Origin: Cordilura impudica
Lineage: Eukaryota > Arthropoda > Insecta > Diptera > Scathophagidae
Length of the DNA: 64,000 bases
Direction: 5' to 3'
Assembly: GCA_963682025.1 (NCBI GenBank)
Contig: OY821521.1
Coordinates: 194,877,026 to 194,941,025, forward strand
Part shown: positions 22,725-36,430 of the stretch, in pieces
Layout of the letters: each line of letters opens with the position of its first letter
Numbering within the stretch: position 1 is the stretch's first letter
Translations under genes and position numbers: made by a program
Notes under the pieces: model-generated
The model's database searches: none
Told to the model about the DNA's origin: nothing
What the model saw: only the letters and a program-made list of their open reading frames with translations

Positions 22725-24794
22725 AAAACACTTTTAAAAGAAATTACCTTTTATAAAAAAGAAATTAAAAAAAATCCTTTTAATGGAAAGTATCTTTTTA
22801 AAAAAGGTACATTATTAAAGAAATACTTTTTAAAAAAGGTACCTTTTTTAAAAAAATTATTTTTTTTAAACACATTTCTAAAAAAGTCCCTTCTGAAAAA
22901 AGGAGCTTTTTAAAACCATTACCTTTTTACAGAAGTACCCTTCTAAAAAATAACATTTCGTAAAAAAAGTACTTTATCAAAAAAGATCTTTGTGGAAAAT
23001 TTAATTTTAACAAAAGTACCTTTAAAACAATACCTTCTTAAAAAAGTAGATTTTTAAAAAAATACCTTCGCAAAAAAGTGTCCTTTTAAAAAAAGTAGAT
23101 TTTTAAAAAGTACCTTTTTAATAAGAAACTTTTTTCAAAAAGCACCTTTAAAAAACTGTACATTTTAAAAAAGTATCTTAATAAAAGAGCGCTTTTTAAA
23201 AAAATACCATTTAAAAATAATAACTTAGTCCCTTTATACAAAAGTACCTTTTAAGCACCTTTTTAAATTAGGTTCGAATTAAAATAGTTCCTTTTAAAAA
23301 GGGTATTTCTAAATTGGAAACTTTTTATATTATAGATCTTTTTAAAAAAGTACCTTTTAAAAAAAGTGCTTTTAAAAAATTTACCTTATTAAAACAAGTG
23401 CCTTTTAAAAAAGTTCTTTATTAAAAAAAGTACCTTCTATAAAACACACCCTCTATAAAAACACTTTTTAAAAAATTTACCTTTCAAAAAATTACCTTTT
23501 AATAAAAAACCTTTTTGAAATAAGTACCTTATTAAGCAAAGTACCTTTAAAAAATACCTTTTCATCAAGTACCTTCTCAAAAAGAGTACCTTTTTAAAAT
23601 AAGCACCTTTAAAAAAGTATATTTTTTAATAAAGAAAATTCTAAAAAAAATACCCTTTGAAAAAAGTACCTTTTAAAGGGACATTTTAAAAAACAGCTTT
23701 TATATAAAGCACATTTCGAAAAAATAAAATAATAAAATAAAAAGGGGCCTTAAAAAAAATTTTACAAATACCTTTTAATAATGGGCTTTAAAAAAAAGTA
23801 TCTTTTATAAAAATGCTACTTTTTAAAAAAGTAGCCTTTTAGAAATAGCACCCTTATAAAAAATATTAGCTGGTTAAAATATTTATTTTTTCTTAAATAT
23901 ACCTTTTTAAAAATGTACACCAGTAAAAAAAAGTACCCTTAAGAAAAATACCTTTTAAAAAGGAACTTTTAAAATGGGACTTTTAAAACAGTAAGTATTA
24001 CAAATAGTACATTTTCAAAAAGCACCTTTTAAAACAAGGAACTTTTACAATAATCAAGTTTTTTTTAAAAAATTCCTTTTAAAAAGGGACTTTTAAACAA
24101 AGTACCTATTACAAAAAAGTACATTTCAAATAAATCTTTTAGACAAAATAAAAATTTTAAAAAATTATTATTTTAAGTAATTTTGTTAAAACAGTACTTT
24201 AGAAAAAAGTAACTTTTAGAAGTTTTTAAAATAGCACCTTTTTAAAATAATGTCTTTATAAAAAGAGTACTTCTTAAAAAAATTAAAAAATCCCTTTTTA
24301 AAAAAAGCATGTTTAAAAAAACACTTTTATAGAAGCACTGATTTTAAAAAGTAGTTTTACAAAATACCTTTTTTTAAAAAAGTACCAATTTTAAAAGTTT
24401 ATGTTTAAAAAAAATTCCCTTTTAAAAAGAACCCTTTTAAAGTAACTTCCATAGAAAACAGATTTTCAAAAAAATATCATTTCAAGAAAAGTACCTTATT
24501 AAAAAGTAAATTTTTATAAAAAGCATATTTTTATACCTTTTTAAAAAAAGTAACTTTAACAAAATTTAATTTTAAACAAAGTACCATTTTTGAAATAGTA
24601 CCAATTTAAAAAAAGTACCTTTACATAAAACGTGCTTTTAAAAAAATTCATTTCTAAAGAAGTACGTCTTAAAAATTACATTCAAAAAATCATTTTAAAC
24701 AATGCAACATATAAAAAAGTACCTTTTTAAAACAGTACATTTTTAAAGAGGTCCTTTTAAAAAAAGTGCTATTTTAATAAAAGTACGTTTTAAG
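22725..24794. repeat. 2-kb array of AAAAAAGTACCTTTTT-like units
   Basis: Degenerate short units (about 14-18 bp) of the self-complementary type AAAAAGTACCTTTTT. Every unit can form a hairpin and neighbouring units can pair. The array is cut at 24795 by a hAT-type element and resumes at 28252. Related sequence recurs at 36725-36865 and 39290-39490. Confidence 0.85.
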
Positions 24795-24889
24795 CAGGGC
24801 TGTGTAGAATAGTCAAAAAAAGTTCCAACTCCGAATCCGAATCCGAATCCAACCAATGACATTTTTAAGGTCCGCCTCCGACTTCTTTT

Positions 24890-27075
24890 TTGTTTTAATC
24901 ATTGACCAACACTCAGCACTGCATCTGACCCTACAGATGCAGTGCATTATGTTGCACGCAGGAAAATAGGTTATGGGAAGGAGGAAAAACGGAGTAGTGT
25001 TTGTGGATGTTTGACTTAAATTTTATTAGATTATAAGGAAAGACCTCTGCGGGGAGTTTATTGACTGATAAACGAATTCTCTCTGTAAAGCGTTGCGCGG
25101 TCAACTGGACAAAAGACGACAAAAGGATATGTTTACTAGAGAAGCGGGTAGAGCGAACTGAAATTCGGTCACTTGGAATGAGTTCGCTAATCTCAGAAGA
25201 ACATTTCCCATGGTAGCACACAACCCACATTCCGACGGTGTTCCAAAGAATCAATAGATTTGGATAACCTACTATCATTAATGAGCATCAACGCCCTCCT
25301 TTGCACACGGTCCAGTAGCTCCAACATAGACTTTGAAGCTCCTGCCCATATATGGGAGTTGTATTCCATTTTTCGGAAGGAGTGAAGTAATTTTTGCTCC
25401 ATTTTAGAAAACCAAGACACTTGAATGGTTCTTTCGACACTTGAAAAACGTGTTCGTTCTAGCAAACATCACATTGAATTCTCATGCCCAGAACATCCAG
25501 AGTATCCGATGACATTGTTGAATCCATATTTTTAAATAAAAGTACTGTTTTAGATAAAAATACATTTTAAAATAAAATTACATTTTTAAACAAAATTATA
25601 TTTTTAAATAAAAGTACCGTTTTAGGTAAAAATACATTTTTAAATAAAATAACATTTTTATATAAAATTATATTTTTAAATAAAAGTACCGTTTTATGTA
25701 AAAATACATTTTTAAATAAAACAACATTTTTATATAAAATTATATTTTTAAATAAAAGTACCGGTTTAGGTAAAAATATATTTTTAAATAAAATTACATT
25801 TTTAAATAAAAATATATTTAAATAAAAATATACTTTTAAATAGAAGTACCATTTTAGTTAAAAATATATTTTTAAATAAAATTACATTTTTATATAAAAA
25901 CATATTTTTAAATAAACGTACTATTAATGAAAATTATATTTTTAAATAAAAGTACAATTTTAGGTAAAAATACATTTTTAAATAAAATTACATTTTTAAA
26001 AAAAAAATATATTTTGAACTAAACGTACCATTTAATGAAAATTATATTTTAAATAGAAGTACCGTTTTAGGTAAAAATACATTTTTAAATAAAATTACAT
26101 TTGGATCAACTAATATAATTGAGTCTTCTGTTCGCTTTACTCCACTCGAAAATTGTTAACAGGTCTTGATTGAGTGTCTCATTCAATGTCCGCCTTTTTG
26201 CCCCAACCTCCAAAAGGCTTGACCTACAATTGAAGTAAAATGAATGACAGATGTTGGTGCCATCTGCAAAAGAGTATATAGAATTAAAAGTTTGACCAAG
26301 AAGGCCGTTCAGAAAGATATAAATCGAGAGAAATTAATACCGACCCCAAATGCAATAAGCTTTGATATCAATGCACCGTGCCGCAGGCGATCAAATGCCT
26401 TGGAAATATCTAGAGAAACCAATTAACTTTCACCAAAATTGTGAATGAATCGACACATCGCTCAGAAAGAAGAGCTAACAGGTCTCCCGTAGAACGATTT
26501 CTACGGAAGCCATACTGTCGATCATTAAGAAGTGAGTTGGCCTCTAGGTAGTTGACAAAATTGAAATTGATCGCGCTCTCCGTCACCTTTGAGAGCGAAG
26601 AGCATATTACAATTGGACGGTAATTTTCAGGATTGGTAGCCTCACCCTTCTAAGGTATTGGTTGGACAATAGCAACCTTCCAGCAAGAGGGAAACACTCC
26701 CGCACGGTATGGAAGGCTGAAAAGGCTGGCCAATGGACTGGCTAGCGCCGAAGAGCACCATTTCAGCACCAGTGCTGGTATACCATCCGGCCCCGCAGAC
26801 TTATTTACGTTAAGAATCGAACGAACCTTTTTAACTGCACGTGCTCGAAAGAATATTTTGCGCATAGTAGAATATACCCTTTCAAGTTTGGACAGTGGTT
26901 GATCACTATCCGGCAAAACCGAATTTTTGAGATAGAAGAACTAGCATTATTCTTTACCCTTTTAACAAATTACTAAAAGTTCTTATAGACCCGAGGTGCA
27001 GACACAACTTTAGCACGAATACGCTGATCGTAAAACTTTTCGCGCCATAGTACTTTGGCAAATTGAACTGCTCCT
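24890..27075 (-). pseudogene. CR1/Jockey-superfamily non-LTR retrotransposon relic (reverse transcriptase and 3' end)
   Basis: Minus-strand segments in shifting frames reproduce a LINE ORF2 in order. First is an LWREKFYDQRIRAKVV-like linker (about 27060-27010). Next is the RT fingers motif KSAGPDGIPALVLKW (26650-26916), then NPENYRPIVICSSLSKV and QYGFRRNRSTGDLLA (26640-26500). DISKAFDRLRHGALISKL (about 26400) is the first catalytic Asp region, and the FADD-box position appears as FADGTN (Asp lost). After a 0.57-kb minisatellite comes the C-terminal NSHIWAGASKSMLELLDRVQ region (25193-25465) and KCSSEISELIP (24931-25278). Several stops and frameshifts make it inactive. The 3' end near 24900-24945 has a 12-bp hairpin (GCACTGCATCTG/CAGATGCAGTGC) and matches the tail of the SINE at 50.6 kb. 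Confidence 0.85.
25529..26102. repeat. ~72-bp AT minisatellite inside the LINE relic
   Basis: Units with AGTACCGTTTTAGGTAAAAA then TACATTTTTAAATAAAATTA recur at about 25614, 25685, 25757, 25846, 25950 and 26058, with a 71-104 bp period. It separates the RT palm part from the C-terminal part of the LINE. Its GTACC core resembles the large array outside the hAT element. Confidence 0.8.
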
Positions 27076-27079
27076 GCTA

Positions 27080-27307
27080 CACACAGAAAACAGATTCATT
27101 GTGACTACCGAATTTATTGCCAACCGAATTGGGATAATGCTAATAACCGATTTTCGGGTTCATTATGATTACAATTATATTATCCTAACAGTAAATATTG
27201 TATCATAATAGAAAATTTGATGATGATATTAAATTTCTGTTGATACAATCGAAAATACAGTTGTTCCACTTTAGAACAATTCGGTTGGCAAATATTTTTT
27301 TTGTGTG
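27080..27307. mobile_element. TA-flanked MITE, 228 bp
   Basis: CACACAGAAAA at the left and TTTTTTTTGTGTG at the right are inverted, and TA (27078-27079 and 27308-27309) flanks both ends. GCCAACCGAATT (27119) and its complement AATTCGGTTGGC (27278) extend the inverted structure inside. TA duplication suggests a Tc1/mariner-type MITE. Non-coding. Confidence 0.7.
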
Positions 27308-27309
27308 TA

Positions 27310-27495
27310 GTCCACATGTTTTTCAAAATTATCATGGGCATTAATATTTTTTGAAATTTTTATTGAAAAAAAAAAAATTAAATTATATTAAATCTTTGGA
27401 GTTCAAATAAATTTTTTGTATGTTAATAGCTACTTATGTACATGAAACCTAAACTCCAATTTGACTTTCAGTTTTTAACGTAATTCTTTCAAACT
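27310..27495. other. Unassigned interior of the composite element
   Basis: AT-rich sequence between the MITE and the family E copy; nothing recognised. Confidence 0.4.
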
Positions 27496-27740
27496 CTTTC
27501 TTTTAACTCATACTGTCGTGGGGCAACCCCATTCCTCCTTATCCAATAGATCTGAAACTTGGCCAATGGTCTTGTTGTGAATACAGATTAATTTTGGGGT
27601 AATCACGCACAGTCACCAAATATTAATTTTAAAATACTCACCCAAAGTCACGCACAGTCACGGAGAGATTCAAAACTCATATGCATAAGGAAAGAAAGAG
27701 TTTTAATAAAAACTTTGTTTTAATGGGTTAGATTATTATT
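27496..27740 (-). repeat. Family E, inverted copy with about one to two units
   Basis: CACGGAGAGATTCAAAACTC followed by ATATGCATAAGGAAAGAAAG is the complement of the family E left boundary at 18600-18650. ATCTGAAACTTGGCCAATGG is the unit core. It carries fewer units than the four at 18.6-19.1 kb. Confidence 0.8.
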
Positions 27741-28251
27741 ATTTTTTATTTTTTTTTTTTTTTTTTTTGTAATAAGTAATTAGCTAAAACACCAGACCTA
27801 TAATATGTAATATGAACTATAATTTTTTTATAACATAAACAATTTTATGCTGAACATTGTTCAAATTCAATTAAATTAACTTTAGAAAACCACAAAAAAC
27901 CTTAAAAAACCCCAAACCTCTATTTTCAACTTGATCAATAACCGAGTACAAGTTCTGCTAATGCAAGTTAGACTCTTGCCGGACTAAAAAACGAAATTCC
28001 AAAATAATTTAAAATATTTATTTTAGATTCTTCAGTGAACTTATTCTCATAAAATAAATTAAAATCGACTTATTCATAGTGATCTGAAAAATTTTACGTC
28101 GCCAATTTAGATTTTTTTTTTTTTTTGACATATACTTAAAAAATTATTAGAATTTTGGTGTCGGAGTACGAGCTATTATAGCGACTCCGACTCCGACTCC
28201 GGTATACAAACACCGCTATACCGACTCCGCAACTCCGACTCCACAGCCCTG

Positions 28252-28350
28252 GTTTAAAAAAAACACCTTTCCAAAAAAGTACATTTTAGAACAAAAACTG
28301 TTTATGTTTAGAAGAAAACATTTTTAAATAAAGCAAAAATATATTTTTTT
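28252..28350. repeat. GTACC-type array, resumed
   Basis: CACCTTTCCAAAAAAGTACA and following bases continue the array interrupted at 24795. Confidence 0.7.
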
Positions 28351-29954
28351 TAATTTTCCCAATTGTTTTTCAATGGACTTGCCTATTTACCCGTTGCGAT
28401 CAACATCAACCATAGGTTCCATTTAAATATTCTAATATTTCTGCCAGTGTAACCTAAGGCATAGTTGAGTTCATATGATTTGAATAGTTTAGTTGTTTAC
28501 TTAACCAAAAAAAAAAAACTCTGTTTAACCTGTATCTAATATTTATGTATATTTTACATTCACACATATTTTTATCCACATGCCATACAAAATACCCAGT
28601 GTTGCTTCATTCTTTTATACTTATCATACTTAGTTTGTGTTTTAACACTCTAGAGTACAATTTAACATCATCAGAACCTCCTTCTGGCTGCTTCTACTTC
28701 TCTTCTCTAATTTTTTTTTTTTTTTTTTTTTGTTTCTCATTTATAATATTGTGTCTATTTTCTTTGACCTGAAATCCAGAAAAATTATACTCATTTGTAC
28801 AAGTTTTTCTCGTTATAAACTTGTACTCTATATGTCTGTGTGTGTGTTTGAGTGTGTGTCCCTATGTTTGTGTGTGTGTGTGTGTGTTTCTGTTTTCTTT
28901 TTTGTTACAGCCTTTATTCTGTGATTTGGTCAAAAAGGTGTTGGTGGCTGTTTTAAGTGTTTGAAAAATCATATGTAGTTTATTTTTTGCCATATTTCTT
29001 TTCTTTTCAAAGAGATGATTAAACTTAACCGTACCTTTTTATATATTGGAAAGGAGCATGCACGTACTACTTTCGATGTGCAAGTATGAAAAATGTTTCG
29101 GTATATGTTGATGGGAATGATGAAGCTGTTAGAATTGCACATTTAAAAACAAAAAGCACAAAAATTGTGTTACATAACTTTATTATGACTGCCATATGTT
29201 AGAAGGAAACTTCACTGGCGAAAACAAAGTAATGGAAGGATTTCTATAGAGCAATATTTTAAATTTGTCAAAGTCAAAAGTAGAAGGTAAAATACATAGA
29301 GAAAAGAGAATTATTTTGGAAGGATAAAGCAATGGATTTTTTAGGAGACTATATATCTCAATGGTTTTATACTCTACACATTACTGTAGACGAAGCTAAA
29401 AATTTTGGCTCAAAAAAAATAATAATTTAGTGGCCAATTAGGTACATATGAATATTGTAGTCCGTCCCTAAAGTTCAAGGAAAATATATTGTGAGAATAT
29501 ATATAATCTGAAGCATCCGCCACTCCCGCTGGCTTCTGATATTATTCTCCCAGAAAATGGGCGGCATTAAAATTACACTGGTCTACAAATTTAAAAAAAA
29601 AAATTACTATAGAAACAAAGCAGGTTTTTTTTAACTAATCTAGGTGCGCCGAATTTGAATCTGGCATAAAAATTGGGCTATCACATCTTGTTCATTTATC
29701 GCATGCTGGTAATACTGTAAAACAGTCAATATTTTTATTATTTTTGAATTTTTACTAAGAATAGTGGAAATTTGAAGTATAAATGCAAAAATATTAAAAA
29801 ATTCAAAAAAAAAAAAAACGATTGTTTGTTTGGACAGAGTTGTATCTTCTGAAATTAATACGAAATAAAAGCTGTATGGTAAGAAAACTGATTCTAATTA
29901 CACTGCCCGTAAGCCTGAATTTATGTGAGTGTGATAAAGCGCTGACAAAAAAAT
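28351..29954. other. Unassigned sequence with GT microsatellite
   Basis: A TGTGTGTG tract lies at about 28835-28888. Two overlapping ORFs of 64-75 codons (28545-28924) follow the T- and GT-rich runs and show no motif. No element ends found to 29954. Confidence 0.45.
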
Positions 29955-30055
29955 CATGTGAGTCCGATCACAGGGTAGATGTGTAATCATCCAGTAATTA
30001 AAGTTTTTTTTATGGCACTTTTTTAAAATCAAACAGAAAACGTCATCAATGTATC

Positions 30056-30063
30056 ACTTATAG
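30056..30063. repeat. hAT target-site duplication, left
   Basis: ACTTATAG, repeated exactly at 32692-32699. The octamer has TA in the centre (nnnTAnnn), as described for Buster-type hAT elements. The empty site exists in copy 3 at 37365-37375. Confidence 0.9.
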
Positions 30064-30271
30064 CAGTGGTTCTTAACCTTTTTAGCTACCGGCACCCCTA
30101 AAATTTTCAAACAATATTCTCGCACCCCTTACTAGAAATTATTGAGTTATATAAATTAAAAAACAAACATTATGCAAAACATATTTTTTATTAATTTTAT
30201 GTGCGTAACAAATATTTTATAAATTTTAATTGTTAGCTGAAATAATCAATTATAAATTATCAAAGTTTTTA

Positions 30272-32114
<1,843 letters not shown>

Positions 32115-32699
32115 CTAAAAAAATATTAAACTTCTATCTATTATTGCTATATTTTAGCTTACCTTTTGAATTTGACTTTAATGTACCAAATTATATTCTA
32201 ATAATTAGAATATAAATATTCAACTAAACTTGTAAAATTAACTTGTATTAATTATTTTATTATTAATATTTAACTTTTAATATTCAACACGAAAATTCAA
32301 ACTTGTAATAGTCGACACTAAAATTCAATTATTTTTAAATTTTTCTTCAATGTAATGTGCGCATCAACAGTATTTATATTTCTAAGAATAATCGCAACAA
32401 TCAACTGAAATTTCGAGGAAATATAAAAATTAGTATAGAAACTAGAAACGCATTTGAATTTTTGTAATTGTAGAAAAAATACAAAAATTAATTTGTCTCG
32501 ATGGTTTATAATTTACAAACATATTTAAAAAATGTTTAGGGAATAAAAAATTTACTAACCAAAATGAATTTTTAAGATTAGTTTTTTATTTTGCTAGCTA
32601 CACGTGAATTTGTAAAATTACAATTTCGCACCCCAAAATATTCAAGCTCGCACCCCTAAGGGGTGCGTGCACCACCGGTTAAGAACCACGGACTTATAG

Positions 32700-34950
32700 C
32701 AATCTTCTGCAGGGGCTCAGCTAATATAAAAGTATTTATTATTGTTTATTGTTTCAATCAGTTAATTTTTAATTTTTCGTTTTTTATTTTTAATTTTTCG
32801 TTTTTTATATTTTTTTTTCATCTTTCATTTTTTATTTTCCATTTTTCATTTTTCATTTTTTATTATTCATTTTTCATTCATCATTTTTTATTTTTCATTT
32901 TTCATTTTTAATTTTTAATTTTTAATTTTTAATTTTTAATTTTTAATTTTTAATTTTTAATTTTTAATTTTTAATTTTTAATTTTTAATTTTTAATTTTT
33001 AATTTTTAATTTTCAATTTTTAATTTTTAATTTTTAATTTTTAATTTTTAATTTTTAATTTTTAATTTTTAATTTTTAATTTTTAATTTTTAATTTTTAA
33101 TTTTTAATTTTTAATTTTTAATTTTTAATTCTTAATTTTTAATTTTTAATTTATAATTTTTAATTTTTAATTTTTAATTTTTAATTTTTAATTTTTAATT
33201 TTTAATTTTTAAATTTTAAATTTTAATTTTTAATTTTTAATTTTTAATTTTTAATTTTTAATTTTTAATTTTTAATTTTTAATTTTTAATTTTTAATTTT
33301 TAATTTTTAATTTTTAATTTTTAATTTTTAATTTTTAATTTTTAATTTTTAATTTTTAATTTTTAATTTTTAATTTTTAATTTTTAATTTTTAATTTTTA
33401 ATTTTTAATTTTTAATTTTTAATTTTTAATTTTTAATTTTTAATTTTTAATTTTTAATTTTTAATTTTTAATTTTTAATTTTTAATTTTTAATTTTTAAT
33501 TTTTAATTTTTAATTTTTAATTTTTAATTTTTAATTTTTAATTTTTAATTTTTAATTTTTAATTTTTAATTTTTAATTTTTAATTTTTAATTTTTAATTT
33601 TTAATTTTTAATTTTTAATTTTTAATTTTTAATTTTTAATTTTTAATTTTTAATTTTTAATTTTTAATTTTTAATTTTTAATTTTTAATTTTTAATTTTT
33701 AATTTTTAATTTTTAATTTTTAATTTTTAATTTCTAATTTCTAATTTTTAATTTTTAATTTTTAATTTTTAATTTTTAATTTTTAATTTTTAATTTTTAA
33801 TTTTTAATTATTAATTTTTAATTTTTAATTTTTATTTTTAATTTTTAATTTTTAATTTTTAATTTTTAATTTTTAATTTTTAATTTTTAATTTTTAATTT
33901 TTAATTTTTAATTTTTAATTTTTAATTTTTAATTTTTAATTTTTAATTTTTAATTTTTAATTTTTAATTTTTAATTTTTAATTTTTAATTTTTAATTTTT
34001 AATTTTTAATTTTTAATTTTTAATTTTTAATTTTTAATTTTTAATTTTTAATTTTTAATTTTTAATTTTTAATTTTTAATTTTTAATTTTTAATTTTTAA
34101 TTTTTAATTTTTAATTTTTAATTTTTAATTTTTAATTTTTAATTTTTAATTTTTAATTTTTAATTTTTAATTTTTAATTTTTAATTTTTAATTTTTAATT
34201 TTTAATTTTTAATTTTTAATTTTTAATTTTTAATTTTTAATTTTTAATTTTTAATTTTTAATTTTTAATTTTTAATTTTTAATTTTTAATTTTTAATTTT
34301 TAATTTTTAATTTTTAATTTTTAATTTTTAATTTTTAATTTTTAATTTTTAATTTTTAATTTTTAATTTTTCATGTTTCATTTTTCATTTTTAATTTTTA
34401 ATTTTTAATTTTTAATTTTTAATTTTTAATTTTTAATTTTTAATTTTTATTTTTTACTTTTCGCTTTTCGCTTTTCGTTTTTTATTTTTCATTTTCCATT
34501 TTTTCTTTTTCATTTTTGAGCTTTTATTTTTAATTTTTAATTTTTAATTTTTAATTTTTAATTTTTAATTTTTAATTTTTAATTTTTAATTTTTAATTTT
34601 TAATTTTTAATTTTTAATTTTTAATTTTTAATTTTTTATTTTTAATTTTTAATTTTTAATTTTTAATTTTTAATTTTTAATTTTTAATTTTTAATTTTTA
34701 ATTTTTAATTTTTAATTTTTCATGTTTCATTTTTCATTTTTAATTTTTAATTTTTAATTTTTAATTTTTAATTTTTAATTTTTAATTTTTAATTTTTAAT
34801 TTTTATTTTTTACTTTTCGCTTTTCGCTTTTCGTTTTTTATTTTTCATTTTCCATTTTTTCTTTTTCATTTTTGAGCTTTTATTTTTCATTTTTCATTTT
34901 TAATTTTCATTTTTCATTTTTAATTTTCCATTTTTTATTTTTCATTTTCA
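32700..34950. repeat. TTTTTAA heptamer array within copy 2
   Basis: From about 32893 to 34365 the sequence is almost uninterrupted TTTTTAA (about 210 units) with very few variants (near 33010, 33131, 33205, 33731 and 33830). It is followed by two ~356-bp higher-order blocks marked by CTTTTCGCTTTTCGCTTTTC (about 34457 and 34813) and mixed TTTTTCATT units. The low divergence implies recent expansion or homogenisation. A 7-bp repeat recalls telomeric units, but the sequence lacks the G-rich strand and this is not a telomere. Confidence 0.95.
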
Positions 34951-35115
34951 ATTTTCAAACGGGTTATTACATACTCGTATCATAATTTTTTAACCAATAC
35001 AATCATAAGGCACTCCGATGTTGTCTTACGGCTCACATGTTACACTGTTTTTGTGATTGTATTGTAAAAAAGAAATTTAACCCCTGCGCGTATAGATATT
35101 TACACATCAAAAAGT

Positions 35116-35480
35116 ACAAGTACGAGTGTATGTGAAGGTTCACGGTTCAAACCTCACCGCCGCCCTGAGTAGAAAATTTTCATATAGAAACAATCTATTC
35201 AATTATAACATAACAATAATCACAATGTTCAATAAATCGCTGATGAAGGCTGAAATGCCAGAAACCGGTTCGATTAAGAATAAAGTGTAGTTATGAATTT
35301 TTGAAATATATGCTTTCTTCTTCTTCTTTAGCACGTACCATTGAAACAAAATTAAAATTTTCATATTAATTACAGTATTAGTTGCAATATGCCAGAAAAA
35401 TGACGTCAAATCTAACAAAAAATATTTACTTTTCCACATTTGTGTGTTTCAAACATATTTTATTTTACTTTGACAGTGAA
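35116..35480 (+). other. Unassigned sequence with a hammerhead-like motif
   Basis: Contains CTGATGA (35240-35246), a short GGC..GCC stem and GAAAC (35261-35265), then CGGTTCGATTAAG. The order CTGATGA-stem-GAAA is that of a hammerhead core, as carried by Penelope-like elements, but the closing pair is A-A and no cleavage strand is evident. GGTTCAAACC at 35140 recalls a pol III B box without an A box. Probably the decayed tail of a retroelement. Confidence 0.3.
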
Positions 35481-35559
35481 TGCTCGTTATGCGTCCATGG
35501 GTGGCTCATTCTTCAATATTAGACATTGCTAATTGTTTCGTGAGGAATTGCAAAAATGA

Positions 35560-36430
35560 ATGTGTTTATCGGTTTTTTTTGCTGGCTCAATTTAATTATA
35601 TTCATATGATAAATACAAGTGGCCCGTATTTTCATATCTTTCCACGAATTGATACACAACATGATTTACCTCACTCTCTTGATCAGGCAACTTCCCAGAG
35701 TAAATCATTCCTTTAAGGGGATAACATGATTTCGAATCGGACAGCCACCACATCTTTATTCAGTACTAGGCTGGCTTAGACGGAATGTATTGTGTAAACC
35801 GTGTCCGGTCCCTATAAGGGAACAATTTCTCGTCCACGGTCAGCGAATCGTGCGGGTTATAAACTACCGCCAAATTGGCCTGAAAGATTTGCCAAATATC
35901 GTCAATTGCATCAGTTTTACTGTTCATTAATCGCTCCCATCGGTAATTTGCTTTATCAAAGCGAATGAATTTCTTGATGAGCATAAATCGATCGTATTAT
36001 AATGCGGCTTTGTATATTGGAGCATGGGTTGGGCCCCACAGTTCCTTAGCAGGCTCATTATTCGATTTAGACAGCCCAGCCTTAAAACAATATCAAAAAA
36101 TACATCGAACCCTTTTAGAGTGATTGTTTCCAACCCTTTTTCTGCGTAGGATCTGCCGAATTTCCTGACTCTTCGATTGGTTTTCCGTATGATAATAAAC
36201 GCCATATCTTCGGTGATGAGCGTGTGGAATATGGTACAGGAATTATAATTGTCTTTCACTGGACCAGGTTTCCTGCTTATATAGTCGACCACATTATGGG
36301 CAGGAATGTGGGCATTCGGTGGTACAACTTTGCTCCATTTCGTGCAATTTTTATATGTAAAATAATTGGCAGGAGCAATTTCAAATTAATCTTCGACGTC
36401 ATAATCTAACTTTTCATTGATTTCCAAATA
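35560..36430 (-). pseudogene. piggyBac-type transposase pseudogene
   Basis: Read from 36430 downwards: an acidic N-terminal tail (NEKLDYDVED, then a stop), and PANYFTYKNCTKWSKVVPPN. Next come the conserved block LKGFDVFFDIVLRLGCLNRI and LLQYTKPHYN-like sequence. After a frameshift near 35970 there is FIRFDKANYRWERL, then DSLTVDEKLFPYRDRTRFTQ (with the catalytic-region VDE) and YIPSKPA. Two stops follow, then IKMWWLSDSKSCYPL and SGKLPDQESE. Order and motifs match the piggyBac DDE domain. At least three stops and one frameshift show it is dead, and the C-terminal third is missing. No TTAA-flanked ends could be paired. Confidence 0.85.

Larger units (their letters stand above)
24795..28251. mobile_element. 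Composite hAT-type element with nested insertions, 3.46 kb
   Basis: Terminal inverted repeats CAGGGCTGTG (24795-24804) and CACAGCCCTG (28242-28251), with subterminal GACTCCGACTCCG-like repeats at both ends. The flanking octamers GTTTTAAG and GTTTAAAA match at 6 of 8 positions, compatible with a decayed 8-bp hAT duplication. The surrounding GTACC array continues on both sides. No hAT transposase was found; the interior holds a LINE relic, a minisatellite, a TA-flanked MITE and a family E copy. Confidence 0.65.

Noticed and set aside
25193..25278. Two overlapping LINE ORFs as two genes
   Set aside because: They are consecutive pieces of one reverse-transcriptase C-terminus separated by a frameshift.
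28835..28888. Z-DNA-forming regulatory element
   Set aside because: A short GT microsatellite is common in animal genomes and nothing nearby suggests a gene to regulate.
32893..34365. Telomeric or subtelomeric repeat because of the 7-bp unit
   Set aside because: The unit has no G or C, lies inside a dispersed element and is flanked by unique ends; flies also do not use short telomerase repeats.
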